Shown here piece after piece: positions 1 through 8,600 of a stretch of 47,789 nt of DNA. The stretch is from Opitutales bacterium. Lineage in GTDB: Bacteria > Verrucomicrobiota > Verrucomicrobiia > Opitutales > UBA953. Both the position numbers and the translations under genes were made by a program. The notes below the pieces were generated by a model. The model had not been told where the DNA came from. It did not search any database and saw only the letters and a list, made by a program, of their open reading frames with translations. The stretch covers positions 1 to 47,789 of the forward strand of contig JAFYWY010000026.1 of NCBI GenBank assembly GCA_017546455.1, read 5' to 3'. Position 1 is the first letter of the stretch. Each line of letters begins with the position of its first letter.

Positions 1-1
1 C

Positions 2-148
2 GAACTGACGGATGTCCTCGGCACGCTCAAAGATATGTCGCTTGAGCTTTCGGAAGACCCGACGAAATTCTCACTCGACGACATCACGGAAGAAGATCCC
101 GATGCCGAACGCAAACAATCCGCCGAGGAATTCCTCGAAGGTGAGTAA
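2..148 (+). CDS. C-terminal 48 residues of an unidentified protein (5' end outside window)
   Basis: The second forward frame is open from the window edge to the TAA at 146-148. It encodes a very acidic tail (for example SLDDITEEDPDAER) rich in Asp and Glu with codon use like the housekeeping genes further on. This frame, not the overlapping one, looks coding. No family can be named from 48 residues. The next gene starts about 8 bases after this stop, so the two could be co-transcribed, although the base composition changes sharply at the junction. Confidence 0.6.
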   Translation, partial: ELTDVLGTLKDMSLELSEDPTKFSLDDITEEDPDAERKQSAEEFLEGE

Positions 149-155
149 ATCGTCG

Positions 156-914
156 ATGGGAAGTTTATCGAAAGAAAATACAAATAAAAGCATCGCAAAG
201 ATGATTGAGGGGTCTACGCTTGATCATTTTTACGATTGCATGAAATTAGAAATCGGACGACTTTGGCAGCGTTCTGTTTTTCTTGCGACATTTCTTGTTT
301 TGATTTTTGCCGGATACGGGAACGTATTACTAAAGCTATTTGATACAAAGCATTCTTGGTGCGTCGAATGTTTATGCATTTCTCTTTTAAATCTCGTTTG
401 TGTTGTTATTTCTGTTTTCGGTATTTTGTTTTCCATTCTTTGGATTTTAATGGGGAAAGGCTCTAAGGCATGGCAGGAAAAGTATGAACGAACCTTATTC
501 CTGTTCGTGGAGAATGTTGAGAATTGGAACTCAACTGTGAGCGGGTTGGCGAAACATGGCATAACACATGGGCGCCTGAGAGGCGTAGAGGCAGAAAGGT
601 TTGATAACGGTATTTTTAATTTCAAAGCCGGGGCCTATTCTCCTTCGAAAATTAATATTATGATCGGTCAGATTTCGCTCTTTTTTTGGGTAATCGTGGG
701 CATTTCACACTCAACAGCGTATTGCTATGGGGCTATATCTTCAGTGAGATGTTCGCGGAGGACGTGGTTCCTTTTTTTCGTAGTTCTCGTGGCTTCTATT
801 TTAGGACTTGTTGTTGGAATTACCCATTGTCTCAGGTGTAGCAAAAGTAACCTAATCCAAGACAAACAAAACAAGGAAGAAGCCGAAAAATCAAACTCTC
901 ATGAAAATAAATAA
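156..914 (+). CDS. Hypothetical four-TM membrane protein (252 aa)
   Basis: Not recognised as a named family. After a short charged N-terminus there are two hydrophobic segments (about residues 41-62 and 71-97), a soluble central part and two further segments (about 170-195 and 205-226), then a Lys/Glu-rich cytoplasmic-type tail. Directly after TM2 is the motif KGSKAWQEKYE, the sort of Trp-Gln-Glu amphipathic helix seen in small uncharacterised bacterial membrane proteins. The frame stays open upstream to base 12, but that part overlaps the better-supported acidic frame, so the ATG at 156 is chosen; GAAGGTGAG 10 bases upstream is a plausible ribosome site. A GTG at 141 is an alternative. AT content is clearly higher than in the housekeeping genes, suggesting accessory origin. 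It overlaps the next gene by 14 bases. Confidence 0.7.
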   Translation: MGSLSKENTNKSIAKMIEGSTLDHFYDCMKLEIGRLWQRSVFLATFLVLIFAGYGNVLLKLFDTKHSWCVECLCISLLNLVCVVISVFGILFSILWILMGKGSKAWQEKYERTLFLFVENVENWNSTVSGLAKHGITHGRLRGVEAERFDNGIFNFKAGAYSPSKINIMIGQISLFFWVIVGISHSTAYCYGAISSVRCSRRTWFLFFVVLVASILGLVVGITHCLRCSKSNLIQDKQNKEEAEKSNSHENK

Positions 915-1863
915 ACTATTAGTCTTGATTTCCGTAACGACATTACCGTTTCTCGCTGCGTGTATGAGTCCGACGGAAAGAATTGCTCACGGATTGAGCG
1001 CGGGAACGCTGACACAAGCGGAAGCTCGAAAGGCGTTTGATGATGGCGCGGAAGTTTCCGCTCATTTGCTGAAAGAAGCGGCGCACAACGGTGAATTTGA
1101 GATTCTCCATCTTTTCATCAAGAAAGGTGCAAATCCTTGGGAAATGAAAGATTCAACAGGGACGTTTTCGCTTTTTGACTATGCAACGCAAGGAAACGAT
1201 AGCTATCTCCTTCAGCTGTGCCTAAGCTTCAGAGGACGTTATCCGGAACTTGCGGAAAAGAAATCGACGGCGTTTGTTGAATCCGTAATTGCAGCATCTA
1301 CAATGAATAAAAATCTTGAAGGTGAACTGCGAGCTATCTGGCAAATTTGGAATGCAGGTTTGGCATTAGAAACCATGCCCAAAATGGAAGCAGGACGAAA
1401 ACGAATTACCGAAGAAAAAACGCGTATTGAAAAGGAACGCCGGAGAAAAACTAGAGAGGTGTCTATGCCTTTAGAAAAGCAAATGATTCGGAATTGCCTC
1501 CGAGAAAAAGTTTTGACCATGGAACAAAAACTTTCCGAGGTTGAACGTTCTCGTGGCCGTGCCTTGCTGGAGGCTTTTGGGGAAGAGCAGATGCCCATAC
1601 TTGCAGACCTTTGCAAAAACGCGCGATTATCCTGCTTGGAGGCGGAAGCGAATCTTGAGGACCTTGTTAAAGCGCTTAGGGCGGAAAAAAATGATTGGAA
1701 GGTGAGTGATGTTTTCCAAGCGGCAGAGAAGCGTTGGTTGGATTTGGCGTCGGATTATTGGTGGTTGCGCTACAAACTTACGGATTTTTATTCGCAGTTT
1801 AAAATCGGTGCGATTACTTCTGACGAGCTTGCTGAACGCGATGCAGAGTTCGCCGAAAAATAA
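901..1863 (+). CDS. Ankyrin-repeat-like lipoprotein (320 aa)
   Basis: The N-terminus is a lipoprotein signal with a canonical lipobox LAAC (lipidated Cys21), so the product should be membrane-anchored outside the cytoplasm. Residues about 43-110 resemble degenerate ankyrin repeats: KEAAHNGEFEILHLFIKKGA has the typical ankyrin A-x-x-G-x-x-x-x-x-x-L-x-x-x-G-A layout. Residues about 150-270 are charged and helical, probably coiled coil (ITEEKTRIEKERRRKTRE). The last 30 residues contain FKIGAITSDELAERDAEFAEK, which closely resembles a stretch in the following gene product. The start overlaps the preceding gene by 14 bases, consistent with one transcript. The specific function is unknown; ankyrin domains generally mediate protein binding. 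Confidence 0.72.
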   Translation: MKINKLLVLISVTTLPFLAACMSPTERIAHGLSAGTLTQAEARKAFDDGAEVSAHLLKEAAHNGEFEILHLFIKKGANPWEMKDSTGTFSLFDYATQGNDSYLLQLCLSFRGRYPELAEKKSTAFVESVIAASTMNKNLEGELRAIWQIWNAGLALETMPKMEAGRKRITEEKTRIEKERRRKTREVSMPLEKQMIRNCLREKVLTMEQKLSEVERSRGRALLEAFGEEQMPILADLCKNARLSCLEAEANLEDLVKALRAEKNDWKVSDVFQAAEKRWLDLASDYWWLRYKLTDFYSQFKIGAITSDELAERDAEFAEK

Positions 1864-1926
1864 GAACCGAGGAGAGCGGTATCCCATCATATTTCTTATA
1901 CGGAACAAATTTGAATTAAGATACTA

Positions 1927-2955
1927 ATGAAACTTGAAACTTTATTAAAACCGATTCTGCTTGTTGTGACATTCGGGGCTTCTGCGCTTGCGGCGCCGGA
2001 AAACTACGAGGCATTTGCTCGGGAATACATGCCGGAATCGCAAACCGTGTTTGAACGCTTCCGTAAGGAATGCGTGGAAACGCAAAAGCTCCGCGAATCG
2101 CTTGCCGAAGATTTGCGGGTGATGAGTCGGGCGTTTGATGATGACGTTGGCTACTGCGCTCTTTCCGAAAAAATCGTGGAGCTCGAAAAGCGTGAATCCG
2201 AGTGGGCAAACACAATCAAAGATGCTTTTTTCAAGCACAAGGCAGGAATGATTACGTCCGAAAAGCTCAGCGAGGAGGATATTGCTTTCGCGAAGAAATC
2301 AATCGCTTGGGAAAACGATGTGCTCAAAAACCTAATTAAAAATTCTATTGTGATGTTTGGCGTTCCCTTAACGGTGAAAATTCCGGGACGCACCTATGCG
2401 TTCGGGAAATACGAGGTTACACAGTGGCAGTATGAAGCGGTAATGGGAAATAATCCGTCAAGATTCAAAGGAGCGAAGCGTCCCGTAGAAAATGTTTCTT
2501 GGTATGATGTCCTTGAATTTTGTCAAAAGTTGACAGAGCGAGAACGCCTTTTGGGACGAATCTCCGGAAATCAAGCATATCGTCTGCCGACCTCGGACGA
2601 GTGGGAACACGCGTGTCGCGCGGAAACGGCTACTGTGTATTATACGGGCAACTCGACGAAAGATTTGGAACGTGCCGGATGGTATAGGGGGAACAGCAGT
2701 GTCGATAGAAGAACCGGTAGAGTTGGAACGCATCCTGTCGGGCAAAAAGACCCAAATGCATTTGGCCTTTATGATATGCATGGGAACGTGGCAGAACGGA
2801 CTTCCACTCCTGGTCCATACTCGGAACATGTGTGCCGAGGCGGTAGTTGGTCCGCCCACGAGCAAGGCTGCGAGTCATCGAGTTGGCGCTATTGTCGGAC
2901 GGACGAGTGTGACAGCAACCTCGGCTTCCGCGTTGTGCTTTCCGAAGTTCAATAA
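1927..2955 (+). CDS. Secreted FGE/SUMF1-fold protein with N-terminal helical region (342 aa)
   Basis: Residues 1-22 form a signal peptide ending ALAA. Residues about 25-140 are helical and include a module shared with the preceding lipoprotein (95-124). Residues about 145-338 are a formylglycine-generating-enzyme/sulfatase-modifying (C-type lectin-like) domain: KYEVTQWQYEAVMGNNPS, RPVENVSWYDVLEFC, YRLPTSDEWEHACRA, FGLYDMHGNVAE, CRGGSW and NLGFRVV. Genuine FGEs use two Cys near RGGS; here the first position is Ala310 while the second, Cys315, is kept, and the usual GNVWEW reads GNVAER. It is therefore unlikely to be an active FGE and more probably a binding or structural member of the fold. 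No sulfatase is nearby. Confidence 0.85.
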   Translation: MKLETLLKPILLVVTFGASALAAPENYEAFAREYMPESQTVFERFRKECVETQKLRESLAEDLRVMSRAFDDDVGYCALSEKIVELEKRESEWANTIKDAFFKHKAGMITSEKLSEEDIAFAKKSIAWENDVLKNLIKNSIVMFGVPLTVKIPGRTYAFGKYEVTQWQYEAVMGNNPSRFKGAKRPVENVSWYDVLEFCQKLTERERLLGRISGNQAYRLPTSDEWEHACRAETATVYYTGNSTKDLERAGWYRGNSSVDRRTGRVGTHPVGQKDPNAFGLYDMHGNVAERTSTPGPYSEHVCRGGSWSAHEQGCESSSWRYCRTDECDSNLGFRVVLSEVQ

Positions 2956-2967
2956 ATCCTTGAGGCT

Positions 2968-3071
2968 ACCTCTAGAAATTCATTTTTAGGGTATTGTCCT
3001 AAATTTTCTTCTTCCCACCTGTCAGAGTCTGTGCGCCGGAGGTGCACTACATTGGATAACCGCTCCACGGG
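2968..3071 (-). repeat. Decayed copy D of a MITE-like intergenic repeat
   Basis: Reading in reverse, this segment has the same core as the other copies (GCGGTTATCCAATGTAGTGC, then a CACC/GGTG hairpin) and the same terminal motif AATTTCTAGAGGT at its end (2968-2980 on this strand as ACCTCTAGAAATT). The middle is divergent and the far end cannot be defined, so it appears to be a degenerate or partial copy. Confidence 0.5.
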
Positions 3072-3146
3072 AATCGCTCCCAAAGAGCGTAGCGCCTCTT
3101 TCTTTACGCCTTCTTCCTATCCCGCTGACCAGGGCAAGTTTCATGC

Positions 3147-3184
3147 AAAAAAGAGCGTCTCGGGTGATCTGAGACGCTCTTTTT
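3147..3184. terminator. Bidirectional rho-independent terminator
   Basis: A 13-bp stem (AAAAGAGCGTCTC / GAGACGCTCTTTT) encloses a 9-base loop. It has A runs on one side and T runs on the other, so it can work for both strands. It lies between the convergent FGE-fold gene and frr. Confidence 0.85.
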
Positions 3185-3241
3185 GTAATGTTTTGTCTAA
3201 AAGACGAATTTTAGAGCTTTCTTTAAGCTCTAATCTTTCTC

Positions 3242-3799
3242 TTAGACTTTTTTCAGGTCGGCTTCCTTGGCTTTGAATGCTGCGTCGATGACGGCAATCC
3301 ACTTGTCGGTGAGCGTCTGAATGTCTTTTTCCGTGCGCTTGCAATCGTCTTCCGAAGCAGCCTTGTCCTTGTTGATCTTCTTGACGAGTTCGAGGCTGTC
3401 GCGGCGGACGGCGCGGACGCGGACGCGGCCTTCTTCGGCGTAGCGATTGGCGACCTTGACGAGTTCGTTGCGGCGTTCGCCCGTCAGTTCCGGAACCGGA
3501 CAGCGGACGATCGTGCCCTGGACGGAGGGCGTGAGTCCGATGTTGGCGCCGAGAATCGCTTTTTCGATGGCCTTGAGCAAGCCCTTGTCAAACGGCGTGA
3601 TAACGATCGAACGGGCGTCCGGCGTCGAAACCGTCGCGCAGTTCTTCAGCGGCATCATGCTGCCGTAGGCTTCGACCAAAACGCCTTCAACCATGGACGG
3701 CTGAGCTTTGCCGGTGTTGATCGTCGAAAATTCGTGTTCGGTGTGAGCGACGGCTTTTTCCATCGCTTCGTTCGTGGAGTCGGTGATTTTTTTCAGCAT
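3242..3799 (-). CDS. frr: Ribosome recycling factor
   Basis: This 185-residue protein has the normal length of RRF, which with EF-G splits post-termination ribosomes in the cytoplasm. Recognisable family signatures are the N-terminal helix with STINTGKAQPSMVEGVLVEA, the beta domain with ATVSTPDARSIVITPFDK and the hallmark LTGERRNELVKVANRYAEEGR near residues 105-125, followed by VRAVRRDSLELVKK. It lies 52 bases downstream of pyrH in the same direction, the classical pyrH-frr pair found in most bacteria. No strong Shine-Dalgarno is seen before the ATG at 3799. After the stop codon comes a short set of 7-bp degenerate repeats (3207-3241) and then a terminator. Confidence 0.97.
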   Translation of the reverse strand: MLKKITDSTNEAMEKAVAHTEHEFSTINTGKAQPSMVEGVLVEAYGSMMPLKNCATVSTPDARSIVITPFDKGLLKAIEKAILGANIGLTPSVQGTIVRCPVPELTGERRNELVKVANRYAEEGRVRVRAVRRDSLELVKKINKDKAASEDDCKRTEKDIQTLTDKWIAVIDAAFKAKEADLKKV

Positions 3800-3851
3800 A
3801 TTAAAAATGAATTAAAGGGTGAATGGTGACTGGTTTTCGGTGAGCTGTGGC

Positions 3852-4598
3852 TTAGCTGACCAGCGTGCCGATTTTCTTGTCGCCGAGCACGGCGCGTTCG
3901 ATGGAACCTTCTTCGTTCATCGAGAAGACCAGAATCGGCATTTTGTTTTCCTGACAGAGCGCAAAGGCCGTGGCGTCCATGACGCCGAGGTGTTTCATCA
4001 GGGCTTCTTCGTAGGAGAGGCTGGCGTAGCGCGTTGCCTTCGGGTCCTTCATCGGGTCGGCGGTGTAGATGCCGTCCACCTTCGTTGCCTTGAAAATGAT
4101 GTCGGCGTGAACTTCGTTGGCGCGGAGTGCGGCGGCGTAGTCGGTCGTGCAGAAGGGATTGCCCGTACCCGCAGCGAAGATGACGACGCGGCCCTTTTCG
4201 AGGTGGCGGATTGCTTTGCGCAGGATGAAGGGTTCGGCGACCTTGTCCATCGGGATTGCGGTTTGGACGCGGACTTGGATGCCGTTCTTTTCGAGGCAGT
4301 CCATGATGGCGAGGGCGTTAATCGTCGTTGCGAGCATGCCCATGTTGTCACCCGTCGTGCGATCGGTTCCGTTGTTCTTGGCTCCCGCGAGCCCGCGGAA
4401 AATATTACCGCCGCCGACGACGAGGCAGACCTGTACGCCGAGCGCGTGGAGGCGCTTCATCTGCTCGGCGAGATTCTTCAGAATCTGCGGATCAAACGGA
4501 TCGCCGGTTTTGTAATTTTTCAGAGCTTCTCCGGAAATTTTCAAAACGATGCGTTTGTATTTCGGGAGTGTTTTTTTCGCGGGAGTTTTGCGTGGCAT
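3852..4598 (-). CDS. pyrH: UMP kinase
   Basis: Cytoplasmic UMP kinase of the amino-acid-kinase fold, phosphorylating UMP to UDP with ATP. Motifs in order: KRIVLKISGEAL (phosphate loop, residues about 15-26), CLVVGGGNIFRG, DRTTGDNMGMLATTINALA (UMP-binding region) and the GTGNPFCTTDYAA loop followed by KATKVDGIYTADPMKDP. At 248 residues it is close to the usual 235-245; the extra is a short basic N-terminus, MPRKTPAKKTLPKY. It sits 12 bases after the upstream UPF0126 gene and ahead of frr, so the three probably form one transcript linking pyrimidine supply to translation. Confidence 0.97.
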   Translation of the reverse strand: MPRKTPAKKTLPKYKRIVLKISGEALKNYKTGDPFDPQILKNLAEQMKRLHALGVQVCLVVGGGNIFRGLAGAKNNGTDRTTGDNMGMLATTINALAIMDCLEKNGIQVRVQTAIPMDKVAEPFILRKAIRHLEKGRVVIFAAGTGNPFCTTDYAAALRANEVHADIIFKATKVDGIYTADPMKDPKATRYASLSYEEALMKHLGVMDATAFALCQENKMPILVFSMNEEGSIERAVLGDKKIGTLVS

Positions 4599-4610
4599 AG
4601 TTCTTATTTT

Positions 4611-5531
4611 CTAAAGTTTTTCCTTGGGGTCAACAGCGTTCCCGCCGTTTTCGTCGTTATCCTCGAGCGGATTTTCGTCGTCTTCGTAGCTATCCGGGGC
4701 GTCATAGTAGTCGTCCGTCGCATTTTTATCTTCTTCCGAGTCCTCGTTGCGGTGGGCTTCGCGGATGGTTCTCAGGAGGCGCTTGACGCGTTCCTGCGTT
4801 TCCGCGACGGACTGCGAGTGCAGATTGTAGCGGATGACGAGCATGCGGCAAACCACGGTAACGACGACAACGACAAGGGCGGCGGCAGTCGGCGGCATTA
4901 CTCTGTAGAGGAAAACAAAGAGCGCGCTGGCGAGTACGGCAATCCCTGTGTAAAACTGACCGGGCTTGAAAACCATCGGTTCTTCGCGGGCGACGACGTC
5001 GCGCAAAAGGCCGCCGCCGACGGCGTTAATCATGCCGATTCCGATAGCGACCGGGACGCTCAACTCGTAAGCCAGCGACTTGTTGGTGCCGAAAACGGCG
5101 TAAAGTCCCAAGCCCGCGGCGTCGCAAAGGATGATAAAGTTGTCGAAGCGCATGAAAAATTCGCCGAAGTACATGCCGAAGAGCCAGGCAGCGGTGAGCG
5201 AGATGATATAGCCGCTGTCGGAGAACAAAGGCGAAATATCCGTTTGGATACAAAGGCCGTCACGGAGCAGGGCCCCGCCCATTGCCGTAATGCCGGCAAG
5301 TACGAATGCGCCGACGAAGTCGTAGCCTTTGAGGCGTGCCGTCACGGTTCCCGTAATGCCGAAGACGAAGACGGCGGCGTAGTCGATCCAAATCGGCAGG
5401 ACCAAGGTGTCAGCCGTAAAGCCGGAGTGCAGTGCCGGCAAAATTGTATCTAAGTTTTCTGCAAATTTCCTCAGTATGAGGACGCTCACAAGCAGCGAGA
5501 TAATGATAAAAATCGAGCGTCGGTTAAACAT
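4611..5531 (-). CDS. UPF0126/TRIC-family membrane protein (306 aa)
   Basis: The core carries two copies of the UPF0126 (YicG/TRIC-like) pattern with glycine-rich turns: GITAMGGALLRD and, about 85 residues later, GMINAVGGGLLRDV. Each is surrounded by hydrophobic helices, giving about seven transmembrane segments. Bacterial TRIC homologues form trimeric monovalent-cation channels; the role here is inferred. The C-terminus adds about 60 residues of strongly acidic, probably disordered sequence (DSEEDKNATDDYYDAPDSYE), which is unusual for the family. The frame is open to a TTG at 5576, but the ATG at 5531 (MFNRRSIFII) is chosen because the first helix follows directly. It is first of the run leading to pyrH. 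Confidence 0.88.
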   Translation of the reverse strand: MFNRRSIFIIISLLVSVLILRKFAENLDTILPALHSGFTADTLVLPIWIDYAAVFVFGITGTVTARLKGYDFVGAFVLAGITAMGGALLRDGLCIQTDISPLFSDSGYIISLTAAWLFGMYFGEFFMRFDNFIILCDAAGLGLYAVFGTNKSLAYELSVPVAIGIGMINAVGGGLLRDVVAREEPMVFKPGQFYTGIAVLASALFVFLYRVMPPTAAALVVVVVTVVCRMLVIRYNLHSQSVAETQERVKRLLRTIREAHRNEDSEEDKNATDDYYDAPDSYEDDENPLEDNDENGGNAVDPKEKL

Positions 5532-5622
5532 AGAGAATATTTCCCAATATTCTGCGCGCCTTTGTCGGGAAAGCAAGGAAAGTTCTCAGAATTTTCGAGG
5601 GAAAGAAGGGTGTAGCGCGACG

Positions 5623-5651
5623 GTGAGCGGAAAATATCCGGTTCCGCTCAC
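5623..5651 (-). terminator. Strong hairpin after the S6-type protease gene
   Basis: A perfect 10-bp inverted repeat, GTGAGCGGAA / TTCCGCTCAC with a 9-base loop, lies 11 bases beyond the protease stop codon. No T run follows on the minus strand, so it may be a 3'-stabilising hairpin rather than an intrinsic terminator. Confidence 0.45.
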
Positions 5652-5661
5652 CGCTCACAAT

Positions 5662-8600
5662 CTACTGCTTTCGTCTGCGGTTGGCGCAGAGGGCCAGCGC
5701 GGCGAGTCCGGCGAAGAGAGCGAACGCGGAGGGCTCGGGAATCACGAGGAAGATGTTTCCGGATTCGACGACGAAATCGTAGCCGGCCAAGTCCTGCCAT
5801 TCTCCGGAGGCATTGTCGTACCAGCCGATGCGGGCGCTCTCGGTGTTGAATTCCAGCGCGGATTCCGACGCCAGCTTCAGCGACGACAAATCGACAGCGC
5901 TGCGTTTCATGAACAGGGCGGAAACGTCGATAAAGAGTTGGGCGTCCCGTTCGATGACAATTTTTCCGTCTTCGGAAGCCGTGATGAGCGCTTTGCCGGT
6001 TGCTCCGCTGTTTTCCGCGCCGACGACGAGTGTGAGTGCTTGAGCGGCCGTCGAAAGCACGACGTTTTGTTCGAGGGCGAGCTCGGCACCGCTTTGAACG
6101 ACAACGGCCCCCGCGCCCAATGCGTCGGCGTGCGCGGCAATGAGTTTGCCCGCGACGAGCGTGGTTCCTCCGTTGTGGGTGTTTTCGCCGGAAAGTCTCA
6201 GGGACGCTTCGCCCAAATTGAGGAGCAGGCTGCCGTTGCCCGAAATCTTGCCCGAGTAAACCTGTTCCGCCGTCGTGCCTGCCGCGTAATTCACTTCCAT
6301 TGCGGAATTTTTTCCTTCGAGAACGACATTGCCTTTCAGCCCGTAAAATTCACGGATTTGGTAAGTGTCTTCGGTGCTATGGCCGCCTTCGATGTATTCG
6401 TATCGGCTTTGGACGCTTTCGCTCATGACGAATTTCCCGCCGTCGCGTACGGTGATGTCTCCGCTCAGACGTGCGTGCGAGCCGAGTTGCAGCGTCGCGC
6501 CGCTTCGGACTTCGACATTGGCGGCGGCATCGGCGTAATGCCAGTCGTTGTCGCGGACGAGGCGGTCGGCATTGGTGCCGTCTTCCGAACCGAGGGCGTG
6601 GACGGTTTTGCTGCCTTGGAAAATCAGGGTGCCGCTTTCTACGGAGATGCCGCTGGCCGCATTGTTTTTCAGCTGCGTGAAGACCCCGTTGAGCGTGAGC
6701 GAGGACCCGGTTCCGCCGTTATAAATAAATTTCAGCGAGCCGGCACTGCTGTCTCTGAATGCTCCGAGGAAGCTTTGATGGCCGCTCTGCGTGAATTTCA
6801 GCTCCGTATGCCCTTTGCCGTTATAAATAATGCCTTCCTCCGTGAGCGCGTGAATGGTAAAGCCTTCGGCCGCCGCCGTGTTGGAGTTGTTCCACACCAT
6901 GGAATTGCCGTTCATGTCGAGCGTGCCGCCGCCGTTGCCGAAGGTGAAATCGCGGTAAATCTGCTTTGTGTCCTTGATGACGACAGCGGCTCCCGTGTTG
7001 GCCAGCACGTTGTAAACCGCATATCCGGCTCCGGAAAGCTCGTACTCCAGATAGGTCTTTCCGCTTCCGCCGAGATTGAGCAATACGTCATTGCCGTAAA
7101 AATCATCGTCGTCGCCGTGCAGATAGAGATCGCCGTCGCCGATTTTACGCCATTCGCGCGTGTAGAGGTCTTTCGAGGAGTTTTTCAGGTAAACGTGAAG
7201 CGAGGTGTTTTTATCGACGATGTAGCCGGCCGAGTGGAGCTGGAACCCGCCTTCCGATTTCAGCTCGAAAGTCGCGTTCGTCTGCGTTCCCGCCGAGAAG
7301 CGGACGTAGCCGATTCCCAAATCGACATCGGCTTCGTTGACGTAGATTGTCGTCTTGGCGCTCCCCGCCTCAAAGATGAGGTTTTCCGAATAATACAGGT
7401 TCAGGTACGGGTCATTGGCGGTGGTGGTCGTCGTCGCCTGCTCGATCGCGAAGTAATTGTCCTTATTGAGAGTCGTTGTGTCGTCGAGGCTCGAATAGGC
7501 ATACCAATTGTCCTTGTCGCGCAGGTTGTTGAGTCGGTTCCATGTTTCGGTGCCTTGCGGCATCCCGATGAATTGCACGTTGCCGTTTGTTCCGCCGCTG
7601 ACGATGCCGTAGTCTAAGCGCGTTCCCGTCGTAAATGCACCGTATCTGCCGTAAGCGCTGCCGCTGATGTCTTCGCCGGCATTTTTAACGGCGCCGATGT
7701 AAAGGGCCTGCGTTCCCGCGGAAATCGTTTTGTCAAACTGAGCCATCGTTTCTTGGGTCCACTCTCCGGCGGAGTAGATATTGGTAAGTGTCCCGTTGGA
7801 ATAGTATTCGGCGGAGGCTCCGAGGTATTGGTAAACGACCTCGTTATCGACGACGTTTTGAATCCAGACCGGACTGCCGGAGTCGCCGCCGGCGCAATTC
7901 GAGGGCAAGTCCGCCTTGGAGTAATCGCTCCACGACCAGCCGATGCCGTTTTCCGAGTAATTAACCCTGTAGGTAATCTTGGATGCATCCGTGCCCGAAA
8001 CGTTGTCGGTGACGCTTCCCGCAGTTACGATGCCGCCGACATTGTATTGGTATTTGTTGTCGCAGAGGGACGTGACCGCGCCGTTGTGATCGACGACGTA
8101 ATGCTGGCCGGACGCCGAACGGTAAAGGGGCGTTCCCGACGAAACCCAACCCGTGTAAACCGTCGAAAGGGTGACATCGGTGACGATTTTATTCAGTCGC
8201 GTAATCTTGTAGTCCGCGTGTCCGCTGGCGCTTTGGGGAATCCACTGAAAATCCGAGTCCATCTGCGAGGTGTACGACATCCCGTTTCCGGAAACACGGT
8301 AGCCGTTGTCGGCGTACTCAATCCCCGTGTAGATAATGGCGTTGCCGGTGCCCACGTTGCGCGCGGAGAAGGTCGTCGTCGGGTCGGTACCGACGTGCTG
8401 GACCGTAGCGATGAAATTTACGCCGATTCCCGCTGCGAAGCCTTCGTCGGTTTGGCTTGAGAAATCCGGCATGTAGCTGACGGTGTAGCTTTCTTGGCCG
8501 CCCTCATAGTGGATTTCAACGCCGCCGCTGTTCAGATGCGCTAAAAGCGCGCTAAGATTGCCGCTTTGGTAGCGCCCGCAATTCTGCGCGAAATCCGTGT

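Noticed and set aside
12-155. N-terminal extension of the first membrane protein
   Set aside because: It overlaps a better coding frame (2-148) and consists of Ser/Arg-rich sequence typical of shadow translation.
2700-2955. C-terminus of the FGE-fold gene looks like a diversity-generating retroelement target
   Set aside because: The C-type lectin-like end (RGGSW...GFRVV) fits DGR targets, but there is no reverse transcriptase gene or template-repeat copy in the window.
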